In this document: in pieces, positions 32,593 through 43,857 of the stretch
Numbering within the stretch: the first letter of the stretch is position 1
Layout of the letters: the number at the start of each line of letters is the position of its first letter
Assembly: GCA_022036555.1 (NCBI GenBank)
Contig: CM039119.1
Span: 19,743,095 to 19,807,094 of the forward strand
Reading direction: 5' to 3'
Source of the DNA: Microstegium vimineum
Lineage: Eukaryota > Streptophyta > Magnoliopsida > Poales > Poaceae
DNA: 64,000 bases
Notes under the pieces: model-generated
Databases searched by the model: none
What the model was told of the DNA's origin: nothing
What the model saw: the letters and a program-made list of their open reading frames with translations, nothing else
Translations under genes and position numbers: made by a program

Positions 32593-33400
32593 GCCTTGTA
32601 GAATGCTATATGATCAGTAGGAGCAGTATTATGGTCTAGATTTCAATTATTGTACCAATGAAAGGATTGGCTATCTGAACCCAATTGACATATCCGAAGA
32701 TCGTCACACCTTCAGAATCGGGGAAGACAACATAGCGTTATTGGGCTTAGAAGGTGAAGCACGGGCCGAGAAAAAGAAAAGTTTAAAGTTGGAATTTGAA
32801 GCCAAGTACTCCTTCTACATTGCAAAGTCATTAAAGACGTATCAAGACAGGTTATCGGTAGTGGCACCGTACAACTTTGGGTAAGTATGAGTTTGCATAG
32901 ATCAAACTACATAATTTCAATGCACAAATGTATCATGAATTTGATTCATGCAGTGACCACTGGATCTGCGTTGTCATTTATCCTAGGGACGGAAGGGTGC
33001 TAGTACTAGACTCCGCAAATTATCTATCATCAGGCTACACACATTTCATTGAGTTGTTAGAGCTGTAAGTCGAGATATGCACGTATACTTTTGCATTATG
33101 AGATTTTGAGAATAACATGATGATTCTATTCGAGATAATAGGGCATATTAGTTTTACAAAATTAACGGTGGAAAGTGCGAGTCCAAGATAGAAGGGCAGT
33201 CATTGCAAGTTACATATAACTGGCCGGTAAGTATGAAAATTTACTTTTATGAATAGAGATCATACATGTACTCTATGGATATACTACGTGTGCGAGCATC
33301 TATAAATAACCACTTTTCTGTTATATAGTGCCACAAGTAACCACCAGGATCTCTCCTCTGTGGATACTACATGTGTGAGCACATGAGAAGAGACAGCGCA
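32593..33400 (+). pseudogene. Ulp1-like (C48 peptidase) exons of CACTA element H
   Basis: Four exons are separated by introns, the three donors all GTAAGT: about 32593-32880, 32954-33064, 33142-33226 and 33329-33400. Exon 2 reads DHWICVVIYPRDGRVLVLDSANYL, quoted in pieces: DHWICVVIYP with the catalytic His, and VLVLDSANYL with the Asp. Exon 4 reads CHK-stop-PPGSLLCGYYMCEHM, with the catalytic Cys in LCGYY. The stop replaces the Gln expected before PPG (CAA to TAA), and that Gln normally forms the oxyanion hole. Another stop lies in exon 3. This domain is typical of proteins carried by grass CACTA and related elements and resembles SUMO proteases. Clearly a relic. Confidence 0.75.
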
Positions 33401-33963
33401 TGATACATGAAGAAACCTTCAAGGCAACGAGCATCAACGAACATACATTGTACAACATAGTTGAGGATGTGTGCCTTTTCCACTTGAAACATGTCATTTC
33501 AAGTGAAGAGAAATATCATGATCATGAAAGTGAATTAGCTAAGCCAGAGTACCGAGTGCTAACAGACATTTTATAGCCTAAATCTTACTCGGTCAAGTTT
33601 TTAGAGGACATGTGCAAACTTTTGATGTATATAATGTGTGATACACTTGTAACTTTTATGTACTATGTGAGCGAGCATGAGAGATTTTGATGTATATAAT
33701 GTGTGATACACTTATAACTTTGAGTATGTATGAAATATTTAAATTACATGTTGCTATATTTGAACACTGTCCAATAGGGTTTAGTAGTTTCAATAACAAT
33801 ATATATTTATATATTTAATAATACAATATAGAAATATCAAAAATATAAAAACATGAAACACATTTCCACAGATGGACCGCCTATGAAATGCATTTTTACG
33901 GGCGGTTCTCAAGCAACCGCTTGTGCTGTGGTCCCATTTGCACTGGCTCACAGCACAGGCGGT
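33401..33963 (+). other. Element H 3' UTR and subterminal repeats
   Basis: No coding sequence. 33625-33725 is a partly duplicated stretch (tgatgtatataatgtgtgatacact appears twice; each copy is quoted only in part here as gatgtatataatgtgtg). 33880-33963 holds GGCGGTT/AACCGC words, including an inverted repeat with 15-bp arms at 33916-33930 and 33949-33963. Confidence 0.55.
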
Positions 33964-34718
33964 TGTAACACCCCAAAAATTCCTTTATTGAAAATAGGTT
34001 TAAATTTATTTAATTGTGATTTTTGGTGCTCATGAAATCATAGGAAAATAAAACTTTTTATGGAATTAAAAATTATCTTTTGGTAGAAACATGTTTGAGC
34101 ATTCATGCCATGCATTTTGGAATTTTTGTTTGTTTGTCATATTTCAAAATTCAAATGAAGTTTCAAATTTGAATTTGAAAATGGTTTTGCAAATAGCTTT
34201 CAAATAAAAGAAAAGAAAAACAAAATAGAAAAATGGAAAACCCTCCCCCTCTGTTTCTGGCCTGAATGGCCCATCCCTTCTCCCTCTCTCACAGGCCCAA
34301 GCTAGAAACCAGCCCATCCCCCTCTCCCCACCGGCCTACTCGGCTCCCAGCCTAACCGGCCCAGCTCTCCCCTCCCCCGCAACTCGGCCCTGTTCCCCCT
34401 CTGAATCAGACGCGCTGACAGGGGGACCCCACCTGGCAGATCCATCTCCCTCCCCTTCCTTTTTTCTCTCCCCCTCCTTCCTTTCTCCCGTGTCGGCAAT
34501 TTCCCCTCGGCCGAGCGCGTTTGGAGCAGGGAGTCCTCCCCGATCGCACGCGGTTCAGCTCAACTCCGTCCCGATGTGTATGACCACCTGGCCGCCGCCC
34601 ACCGGCCTTTCCTTTTCCCCCTCCCCTCTTCTTTCCTTTCCTGCCGCCGGCGCTTTCCTTCGCCGAGCATGATTCGGGCGGGTTGATCCGCCCTTCCTTC
34701 TTTGTCGTGCCCTGGGGC

Positions 34719-34727
34719 TATATAAGG
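34719..34727 (+). promoter_or_regulatory. TATA box of solo LTR D
   Basis: TATATAAGG in a GC-rich context, about 755 bp from the LTR start, comparable with the TATA boxes in A and E. Because the LTR is solo, it could drive outward transcription into element H and beyond. Confidence 0.6.
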
Positions 34728-35402
34728 CCATGCACCGCACCCACCGCCTCCACCCCTTCCCTCACGTAGGAGCTGCAGAGCCGCAGAGCGCCGCCGCCAC
34801 GAGCCGCGACCACCACCAGATCCCACCGCCGTCGTCCACGCTCGGGTGAGCTCCTCTGGCCATACCAAGGGCACGGTTGTGTCCTCCGTTTCCTCCTCTC
34901 CCTCCCCGTACCCTTTGTTCGCTCGTTTAGCAACCAGGACAACGAATTCGTCGCACACCGAGCGCACCGGCCATGGCGCCACCGTGGCCGTCTCACACCG
35001 GCGCGTCACCGCCTCGCCTGAGCACCCAACCGACACCACACGGGCACACCGCACCTCCTTGTAGCCTCAATTTTGCTCCTAGCACCCCGCACCGCCGAGT
35101 TCCGCACGCACAGAGCACGCCGGCAATGACGCCGCCGCGGACACCCCGCTCCGGTCAGCCAAAGCCCCACCCGAACCTCCCCTGCACTCGCAAAGTCACA
35201 CAGGTCCTCCCTGTGTGCTTGGTTGAACCCGAGGCGGTCGGGAGCTCTGTACCGGTGTTCGCCGGCGAGCTCCGGTCGCCGGAGTCCATGGCGCCACTGC
35301 GGGCACTCTGTGCCGCAGCGAGGGGAACCTCCCCCTTTGATCTCCCCCGTTCAATCAGATCCGTGCGGCTAGGATTAGATCCCCCGAAGGGGTATGCCCT
35401 CC

Positions 35403-35417
35403 GGTCCATGGTGGACC
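35403..35417 (+). promoter_or_regulatory. Conserved leader palindrome in LTR D
   Basis: GGTCCATGGTGGACC, equivalent to 8091-8105 and 47384-47398, about 680 bases after the TATA box and just after the block cccgaaggggtatgccc. Confidence 0.5.
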
Positions 35418-37010
35418 CGTGGACCGCGTCTCAGCGTCTGGTCCACACTGCTCCCGTGCACCACGCCAGTCACAACACGCCACGTGGCAAGCAGCCGACC
35501 CCGCTCTGCAGTCCCCTTGGCGCACTCTCTGGTTTACGCCTTCTCCTTTCTGAAAACGAAAAGCTTCTCGGTTATTTCAAAAATACGCTCTCTATTTATA
35601 GAACTGCCATTGAATTTCTTTTGCTTATAAAACCCCCGTTTTAACTCCGATTTGACCCAAACGAGTTGCGTTAGCTCCATAATTTCATGATCTATCTAAT
35701 GGTACAGTTTTCACCTATGTTAAAGTCTTTTGAAAATAAAGTTTAGATTAATCCCTTTTAATGAATTAATCTTGTATATAAAATCATGTTAATTTCATAT
35801 CTTCTCCGTTTCAAATCCGTTTCGATCCGTTCGAGTTGTGTTGGCTTCGTATCGGCGTAACCTTTTTATTAGTGATCTTTAATACCATGTTAATAGCTCT
35901 GTATTTTCATGACGTAAAACCCTAGCTTGATTAATAACTATGCAACGTATTTTACACATAAAATGTCGATGCTTTCTCTTTTTGTTTTCGAAATCCAAAT
36001 ACAATTTTGACCTAATCTAATCAAGGTATTTCTTTGAAATACTTTATCCACTCTTTTATATAGTTATAAAATTGGTAAAACCTATAGTTCTCTTTTATAA
36101 AAGCAAATCTTCCGCTAGTTGTATCTCGATCATCGTAGCTCCGTTTAGTGTGTTCTTCACGTCTGTGTGATCGTAGAGTTGCGTAGATCTCTTTTTAAAT
36201 CTTTTTCATTGATTGGTGTATTGTTCTAATTTAGCTATATTTGTATGCTTTGTATGATCAGAATGCTTGTGTGGTGATTTGTTAATTACTGTCCAATCGG
36301 TGAGTCTTGCGTTGGTGATCAAGAAGAAGTCGTCTGAAGTCGAGAAGCAGTTGAGCAAAGGATCTAAGTTTTTAAGGCAAGTATTACATGGGATTATCCT
36401 TGTTGTCCTATTCATGATAATCACTAATTAATCATATGCATGTGTTTCCTTGTTATCCTATAAGGTTATCCTAATTTTGCACCTTATACCTTGTCACCTT
36501 GGGAAATTTATGCATTTGGGTAGATCAAGCTAGTGCTTTTTAAGAATAACTATGATCATGTAAACTTGATTAATGATATATGAAATAACAATAAAAGATG
36601 ACTTTTTAGCAACGTGGACTATAGGTGGAACATCAGGAACTCACACCTGTGTTCTCACTCATAGGGATATTTCTGTAAGAGATTACCCCGAGAAAACAGT
36701 ACTACCATAAGCTAATGGGCTCTAGTTTGACTCAGTATTAGGCTTTTGCTAGTTTGTGGCAACTTACCTGAGAGCGCGCAAGAAGGGCTCCGAGAAAGTA
36801 GGGGCTTGGTCTGCCAGAAGGCGCTGCGGTGGCTTCTGGGAGGGGAGTTTCTTACGATCTTGTTAAGAGAACTTGTAGCGGGTTGTTACCTATTAGTGGA
36901 ACCTGTGAAAGGTCTCGTAGTGAACCCTGCCAGCCTACCTTGGAAGTGGGTAAGAGACTAGCTACCTCGGGCAAAAGGGCAATTCACGACTTATGGGTAA
37001 AGATGTACAC

Positions 37011-37053
37011 CTCTGCGCAGAGTTAAAAACTATCATGATAGTCGTGCTCACGG
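37011..37053. promoter_or_regulatory. Three-palindrome module in LTR D
   Basis: CTCTGCGCAGAG (37011-37022), CTATCATGATAG (37030-37041), then cgtgctcacgg. The order is inverted relative to element A because the LTR is in the other orientation. The CTCTGC palindrome has a symmetric two-base insertion. Confidence 0.5.
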
Positions 37054-37686
37054 TTAAGAGTGGCTTGGGTTCCTTGCTGTGTGATGTCCTTATGTCATGG
37101 CTCATCAGTTGTTATCTGTGATTTATTATTGTTACTTGTTCATATAAGCATTACATCCTGTTCACTTGATCATATGGTTATTGGGCTATATATTGATAAC
37201 ATTGATGCTATCCTATGCTAAAATTGAGATAACTTAAAAGCTGATGCAGTAAACCCGTGTCTATCCTTTTTGAGCCTCATGAACCCAATGTATACTTGTT
37301 GAGTACGAAAGTACTTACGCTTGTTCTTTTCTTTTCAATATTTGGATAAAAATCTCGGATGGGTATCAGATTGCGAGAATCTTGAGCAGTTAGGCTTGTG
37401 ATCAACCAGTCAGTTGGTCCCTGTGGAGTAGAGTCTTCACCTGAAGTTCGGAGTGTCTTACCGTTGTTTGCTCTCTTAAGGTTATTTCTTTGACCTTATA
37501 TGTTATGTATTTAAGTATTGTCTTTTGATATTACCGTGCTCTGTGGCTATATGTGAGATTTGACTTCCTGGGCTCACATATAGGGTATATCTGGTTTTGT
37601 TCTTAAAACCGGGTGTGACAGCGGTGCTGGAAAACGCCTGTGAAAATAGGTTATCAACCGACTGTATAGTCTATTTTTGTACTACT

Positions 37687-38601
37687 GTTCTATTCTAAAT
37701 TATAAGATGTTTTTGTTTTTCTAGATTTATAACTTTTACTATCGATCTATAATGTCTAGATATATTGCAAATGCTATAAATCTAGAAATATCAAAACGTG
37801 TACTAATCGGAAATTTTCTCCATGTCTTATGGAGATGCCATGCGGAGCTCTTGGACCACATGACATGGACACTAGCTGGATATGGTATTTTTCAACTTGG
37901 TGATCGGATAGCGCCACTGAATCCAAGATTACTGTTACCCTTGTCCAAAAAAAATACATATATAGTTTTGAGACATTAAATATGGCTTGGAGTGGTTGTA
38001 GAGCTAGGAAATGGGAGCTGCCTGCTGTCCATGCCTAAATTTGTGTGATGAAGTCATGACAGCAGCGTAAAAGATTTGAACCCTCCCAAGATCATCGCTC
38101 ATGCAAGTCCCAAGCAAGCTAAGTCTAATAAAATTTGTGTTCTCGGATGTCGACTAGATATGGGCTTAGACACTTACGTGGATCCGATGCTTCTGGCAGT
38201 TCAGCATCTACTGAAATGTCACTGTCCTACACTTCCTCCTCTTGCCAGCAGTCAATATATGCTAGCATGTAGGCGCATATATGCATATACTAAATCAGAA
38301 GATTGTGTTGGGATCGGAGCAGCAGTCCAAATTAAATAAGAAACCCAACACGATAACATATAGCTAATCAAACACACAGAGAGATATTGCATTATCTCCT
38401 CTACGGGCACGTTTGGCATCATGGATTGTTTCAAAACATGGTTTCACATATTCTGGTTCCACCTCTACGTGTTGTATTTTTTCAGTTAATCCTTTCTAAG
38501 TGCAACAAGTTAAAATAGGTTGTATTTAAGTTGTTCTTGGTCTATAAAAAGTTAAACCTTTAAATATGTTTTTATTTATATCATTTTTTATAAAGAGATA
38601 T
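37687..38601. other. No supported gene between elements H and F
   Basis: AT-rich sequence with short chance ORFs only. A small inverted repeat gtgttggg/cccaacac is near 38305-38353. I see nothing else that I can support. Confidence 0.5.
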
Positions 38602-39317
38602 TGTTGACAACCAAAATTGTCCATTATGTGATTGTAAAAATATGAAACGGACCTCACCATTACGTTGCACTCGTTGAGACAATAAAAAATCATATATGGA
38701 ACATCTAATTTGGAGTTCGGATGAAGGAGTTATGCCCCCCCCCCCCCCCCCCCAAATGCTTCGCTATCGGGAGTTCTAACCCTGGAAGTTCCGAAGATCA
38801 TCGGGAGTTCCGACTAACATTAGGAGTTTCGAGAGACCTGAATTCTGTTCGGATCTAGCCTTTTGGATTTCAATCCGAACTGTTCCATACTCGGGGAAAA
38901 CTAGGAAAATAAGGCTTGGAGCGATTTCCTACTAGGATAAAACCACCCCCTCTATATATATGAGAGGACCATAGCTGATTGAGATCCTATCTATCCAATC
39001 GTCAAAAACATATTTATTGTTTTTTATCTTCTACCTCAAGCTCTTCCAACCCCTTGCTGTCATGCGCATCTCTCGATGAGCTTCATTGGCGTTCTAGGCG
39101 ACCTTATTGAACCTACAACACCCCCACCGTGCATCTTTCCAACGGGTCTTTCTAGGAGGTGTTCGTGGGTTTATCGGTCAGAGAACGAGCGTTTAATCAA
39201 CATAGTCCACCTATTGGTCGGCATCATCATTGAAACCTCCGTCCGCTACATGCTAGGCTGTGTGCGGTCTCTAGGTGATCTAACCCTACTAGTGTGTGAC
39301 TTGAATCGGCGTCAACA
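38602..39317 (+). repeat. Element F 5' LTR, 716 bp
   Basis: TGTTGACAACC to GGCGTCAACA. It has a TATATATA box at 38953-38960, a run of 19 C at 38735-38753 and repeated gggagttc words. A partial second copy lies at 48555-48855. Confidence 0.75.
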
Positions 39318-39321
39318 CATT

Positions 39322-39340
39322 TTTGGCGACTTCGTTGGGG
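39322..39340 (+). other. Element F primer-binding site (tRNA-Arg type)
   Basis: TTGGCGACTTCGTTGGGGG follows the LTR end by four bases. The TGGCGAC start and GGGG end resemble the tRNA-Arg-derived PBS of Tat/Ogre-type elements. Confidence 0.6.
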
Positions 39341-39360
39341 GAGAAAGAAAATCAATCTAT

Positions 39361-42300
39361 TATGATGATGTCCGACGACAAGACGGATCCCAAGAATCAA
39401 GGCAATATCATCAAGCCATCGATCGATCATCTTTCTCAGGAGGTTCGCAAGATGCTGGAAGAGAGGGTGAGGGCCCAAGCTGCTACGAATATGGAGTGTG
39501 CCCTGAAGTGTTTTGAGGTGGATCGGCGGGCGAGCTATCAAGAAGATCCAAGATGTCAACTTGGATTCTCTTCCCACTACATCTATATCTAAGGTAAAAA
39601 CAGATCAATGCCCCCTAGTTCTGGCATTACACATGATGAATATGCTGCAATGATTACTAGTAAAAAAACTTCTTGATATTTGTATGCATGAAAATATTAG
39701 CAAATATATGAATGCCCATGACAAAAGAGAGCAAAAGAAATATAAACTTTTGTTTTGCCTCAAGATGTATCTACTAGTGGATCGGTCCGATTGCTAGCTA
39801 ACCAAGCACAATATGGGGGTGTCGTTCAGCTTTTTGTAGGGACACATGAGCTATGCATCGGCTAGCGAGCCTAAATTGGTCTCTTGGGCACTTGAAACTG
39901 ATAAGGCCAATTTAGGGAGGTTTGGTACTACTCAACTAGTGACTACGTTTGCGTAGTCATCGGTTTATAACACACGAGCTGATGGCAATTTGGCAACACC
40001 GGATATCTCTTCTTCCCATAATATGATGTTGCCATATCCTCATAAAGGACCATTCAGCAGCCTATAAAAATAATTTGCAAAACAACAATTCAATCCCATG
40101 GGACGAAGCTTTAAGTCGATTTAAAGAAAAATTTTATAAGAATATAGAAAAAAAGTTTGGGCGTACATTTTAAAGCAACCGAGAGCTATACTAAACTATA
40201 TCATTCATATTTTGACTATATGAAAGCTCTAGATGGTTGACTTTTATAAATTCAATGGTGAAGGTAATAAAACCATAAAGGAGCATACTAGTGTTGATAT
40301 TTCTTATGTCTATTCGATAATTCCGCAAGAGCACAGAAAATACCGTTGTAGCACTTCACCGGGGAGTATTCCGAGTTACCGTATTTATTTTATCCCAAGG
40401 GAAAGCAGGTTATAGGAATGATAATAAAAGAGAGATCCTAGTAATCAACTTAATTTAGTATCAACTAATGATAGGGGGATAATAGATATATAGTAGCAAT
40501 GGTTGATGTCAATCAAGTTAAGGTAAGATAACTAAAGATAACTAGTAAGTATAGCTAGGTGGGAGGACAATGAGTGAGTAAAAAGATTCCTATTTTCCAC
40601 ACTTTACCACCATGAGCATAACTCAGTCACACAATTGTATATAAAAGATGATAACCTAATGACAAGTATGCTAGGCGATAGACGAACAATCGTGAGTGAA
40701 ACCCTTTCAGAATTAGACTATCATGTTATGGTGGCCTTATCTTTTAAGAACTTGCCTTCCACACTGGTAGAGTACAAAGGCAAAACAAGACTGTCACCAC
40801 CTGCTAGCTACCACAAACAATCCATGCAAGAAGCAACAACCAAGGGTAATATAATGTGTAAGCACCATGCTTACACCATCTCTTATTACTCTAATCTATA
40901 TCTTAGGCTAACTAGAGCTTCCTATAACAGAAAATGATTGCATATAGGTGAGGAAACATGATCACAATCTAATATATAGCAACTATAGGCTAAACTAAAG
41001 CCAGAAACACTATAACAAGTATAATACTATAGCTAAATAAAGACTTAGTAAAGTAAAGCATAAGTAATATATAACATGCGTAAAGTTTAAACAAGGAATG
41101 TTACAAGAGCCATACCCAATTCTCTAGAAGACGACTTCGGAAACCCAAGCAAGCTCGACTCAACTCTAATTCCCACACTAGACTAACTACTAAGAGAGTG
41201 GGACTACACTAATCTTCACTTGAAGCCTTGACTGATCATGAATGGAGAGGGAGGTATGACCCTCTATTTATAGTGGAGGTGGAGTAGGAGCTACTCCAGC
41301 GCCACGTCATCAACCCATGTACTCTCCATCCTCCTCCCTTGGATCAAACCATCATAGAATGGTGGAGGAGATAATGCACATGATCATTGTGCTGCATGGA
41401 GGCATGTAGACATCAGTGGGAGCTGGTGGCACCTTGGAGGCTCCTAGGGGGGTCGACTGACCCCCCCCCCATGGCATGTGGGCCTAGCCTCCTTCTAGAA
41501 GGTGTCCCCACATGTCATGGAGTGTGTTGCAGATTTTCTCCCACTGGATCACTTCGTTGCCACGTCATTGATCCACGTATCTTCATCTTGAGCCGTCCAG
41601 AGAAAACACAAAGTTGATCTGAAGGTTGGAATTAACTCTGAGGCTTGTCTAATGGATTGTCCCACCTTGGTAGGGCATGGAGGTACCTTAAGGGTTGGAC
41701 AACCCCCTATTGGGCCCTTTCTGGTCCTGTGTTATGCTCCATTTTCCATCTCCCGCATTCACACACCTCAAGACACATGTGGAACCAATTATTGATAAAC
41801 TATGTTCATGTTATGTTGTTCTTCCTTTGATTTCGAGTCACTTGACGGTATTTTATATATGTAAATCATGTCTTATCTACCGTTAATAATTAGCATGTTT
41901 ATTGCTCAGTTGAGTGAAGCTGGTACAATGGAACATATGAGGACATATTCATAAATTTTCATTATCTCTTAGTGGTACTGCTTCTTCATGGTATTCTCAA
42001 TACAATATTTCTCTATTGGTTCTGGGGCACAACGAGAATAAAAGTTCTATGAACACTTTTATAATGGAACCAGTGAGCTTAAATTGACAAATTTGATATT
42101 GATTAAGTAAGGACATGATGAGTCGGTCCTTGTTTTTGTTACGAGATTTAGAGATAAAAAATCAATGTTTTAATTTGTCAATTTCTAAAAAAGATCTCGC
42201 TGATTTGGCTTTTATTGGCTTACACTCTAATATCAAAGAAAACCTAGAGAACTTTGAGTTTCTCTCTGTTAATCAATGGTTGAGAGTCATAGTAATTATG

Positions 42301-43490
42301 GAGAACCTCAGAGGTCACATCGTCCCAACATGCATGCGATTGAATGCCATTCAAATGGCTCGGACGATGAAACTTCAAATTGTTTTGTTGCTGAATTTGT
42401 TTGGCCAGCACAAGTTATATTAGTTCCTTGCACTTCCTTCAAGCCTATTCATAGAAATCGACAAGAGGAGATAAAATTTACATTTGATGTGTCCAAGTGT
42501 GATCGCATTTTTTGAAGAGATGTTGAAAAATGGATACATTAATTTATCGTATCTATTTCCACCACTTGATGAATTGAAGCGTCGTGCATATTACAAATGG
42601 CTTAACTCGGATTCTCATGCTACCAACGACTACAATGTCTGTTGGTGCCAAATCCAATTGGCTATTAATGAAGGTGTACTGATTTTAGCAAGGATGTAGG
42701 TGGATACAACGCCCTTCCCAATTAATACACTAGAATTGAAGAATCTAGCAATTTTGATTTGGCCTATAAAGCCAAATCTACTACCGAAAAATGTGATAAT
42801 TGGAGATCTAAGGGATGAAGACAATATTGAGAAGATTTTGAGACGCAAAATCATGCTTGAGAGGTCCATGGATGGCCAAGAGAATATTAGAATTCTTGTC
42901 AAGTCTTTTGAGCTTGGGGGGCAAGCAAAAGCTCCCATTAGGGAGCGAAAAGGAGATGGTGTTGGTGTTGTCCATGACGTTAAATAAGAAAAAAAAACAT
43001 GAAGACCGATTTTTCAATTTGCCTTGGTAAATATGATTCAAAGACTCATTGGCACCTACAAAACAAGGAAGATAGGGGATGGAGTTTGGAGATCAAACAA
43101 AGTCAAGGATTTCGGCAAAGAGGTGACATTACAATCAGCTTTTGACCGACTTCTAAACAAGTATACCAAACAAGGTCGATTGGGTGAATGAGTCCATAAA
43201 AAAGAAGTACAGTCACTTTAGAAGCAAATTTATGTGCTAAAAAAGAAGGATGTTGCTGCTCCAATGAAGGCCATTAAGTAAACGTCAATTCTAATTGGCT
43301 CCATGGAAATCCTGCTTGATGAAGTTGACGAGTCAATTATTGTTAAAGATTTGGCTCAATCCTCTATGCAAAAAGAAGAGAGAGTTGTTGTATGTAAAGA
43401 TGAAGTTGATAACAGCAAGTCATAGTATAAATATTTTGAGTTGAGCTGGTGCCCTTCGGGTTTGACCAAGACGCGACAATAGAGAAAGAT
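39361..43490 (+). pseudogene. Element F gag, split by a solo LTR and frameshifted
   Basis: The N-terminus starts near 39370 (MMSDDKTDPKNQGNIIKPSI), with a coiled region QEVRKMLEERVRAQAA. Before the solo LTR it reads DFYKFNGEGNKTIKEH (to 40290) and directly after it IAQLSEAGTMEHMRTYS (from 41893), which together form the usual grass gag core start. Further on are HDESVLVFVTRFRD-like residues, ISKKDLADLAFIGLHSNIKE, NFEFLSVNQW, KFTFDVSKCDRIF, PPLDELKRRAYYKW, SHATNDYN and, near 43440, WCPSGLTKTRQ. This is the gag of a common Ty3/gypsy Tat-type family of grasses. Several frameshifts and stops. Protease and RT are absent. Confidence 0.7.
40292..41888 (-). repeat. Solo LTR, about 1597 bp, inside element F gag
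   Basis: Left end TGTTGATATTTC at 40292, right end near CGTTAATA at 41888, flanked by ACTAG (40287-40291) and ATTAG (41889-41893). Gag reading resumes across it. Minus orientation is inferred from a TATAAATAG box on the minus strand (41264-41272) and from the copy at 61222, where a PPT precedes the LTR. It contains the C-rich palindrome GGGGGGTCGACTGACCCCCC (41448-41467). Confidence 0.75.
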
Positions 43491-43499
43491 AAGGAGGTG

Positions 43500-43857
43500 T
43501 ACTTTTATCCAGAATTTTTCCATAACACTTATCTTCCAACAAACAGAGATTTTAGATGATAAAGATAGATTGCACTTGAAAGATAGGATAGAGAAACATA
43601 GGAGATAAACGAAACCCAAACTATTTATTGCATTAAACCTTAAGCTTACAAACTAGATGAAATTGTGGGAAGACCTCACAAGATCATTGCACTCATTACA
43701 AAGATGCAACTCAAACATAAACATTATGACAAACCAACCAATCACTTATAGGTTCACAAGACACACAGACTCGACTTTCACTACTAACGTATTTATTACA
43801 AGGGACATAAACTCCTAGTTGAGTGACGGTCATGAAGAGCTTCCTCCATATAGCATG
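43500..43857 (-). other. Element E 3' region and junction with element F
   Basis: No gene. Contains a tcacacagactcgactttcac stretch resembling 5010-5045 in element A. The junction with F gag is between about 43490 and 43620. Confidence 0.4.

Larger units (their letters stand above)
33964..37620 (+). repeat. Solo chromovirus LTR D, 3657 bp, TSD GCGGT
   Basis: TGTAACACCCC at 33964 and GGGTGTGACA at 37620, flanked by perfect GCGGT (33959-33963 and 37621-37625). The CACTA subterminal sequence resumes after it. Plus orientation, because the TATA box, leader palindrome and three-palindrome module run opposite to those in A and E. The GC-rich ORF of 223 codons at 34973-35644 lies downstream of the TATA box in the leader and has no recognisable domain, so I do not call it. 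Confidence 0.92.
32593..37686 (+). mobile_element. Element H: CACTA 3' part, split by a solo LTR
   Basis: Contains Ulp1-like exons (32593-33400), an AT-rich stretch (33600-33845), subterminal GC-rich repeats (33880-33963 and 37621-37650) and an end at 37686, where ctatttttgtactactg on the minus strand is CAGTAGTACAAAAATAG, close to the CACTACTACAAAAA terminus at 62312. The 5' end is missing: the left junction at about 32592 lies inside a copia gag. Confidence 0.65.

Noticed and set aside
33625..33725. Possible CRISPR-like short repeats
   Set aside because: Only one duplication in a eukaryotic transposon 3' end. No regular spacer structure.
34973..35644. 223-codon ORF downstream of a TATA box
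   Set aside because: Inside solo LTR D. Composition is Pro/Arg-rich, and the frame is not kept in the related LTR E.
36746..37026. ORFs in the inner part of LTR D
   Set aside because: Equivalent positions in LTRs A, E and G are not open, so these are chance frames.
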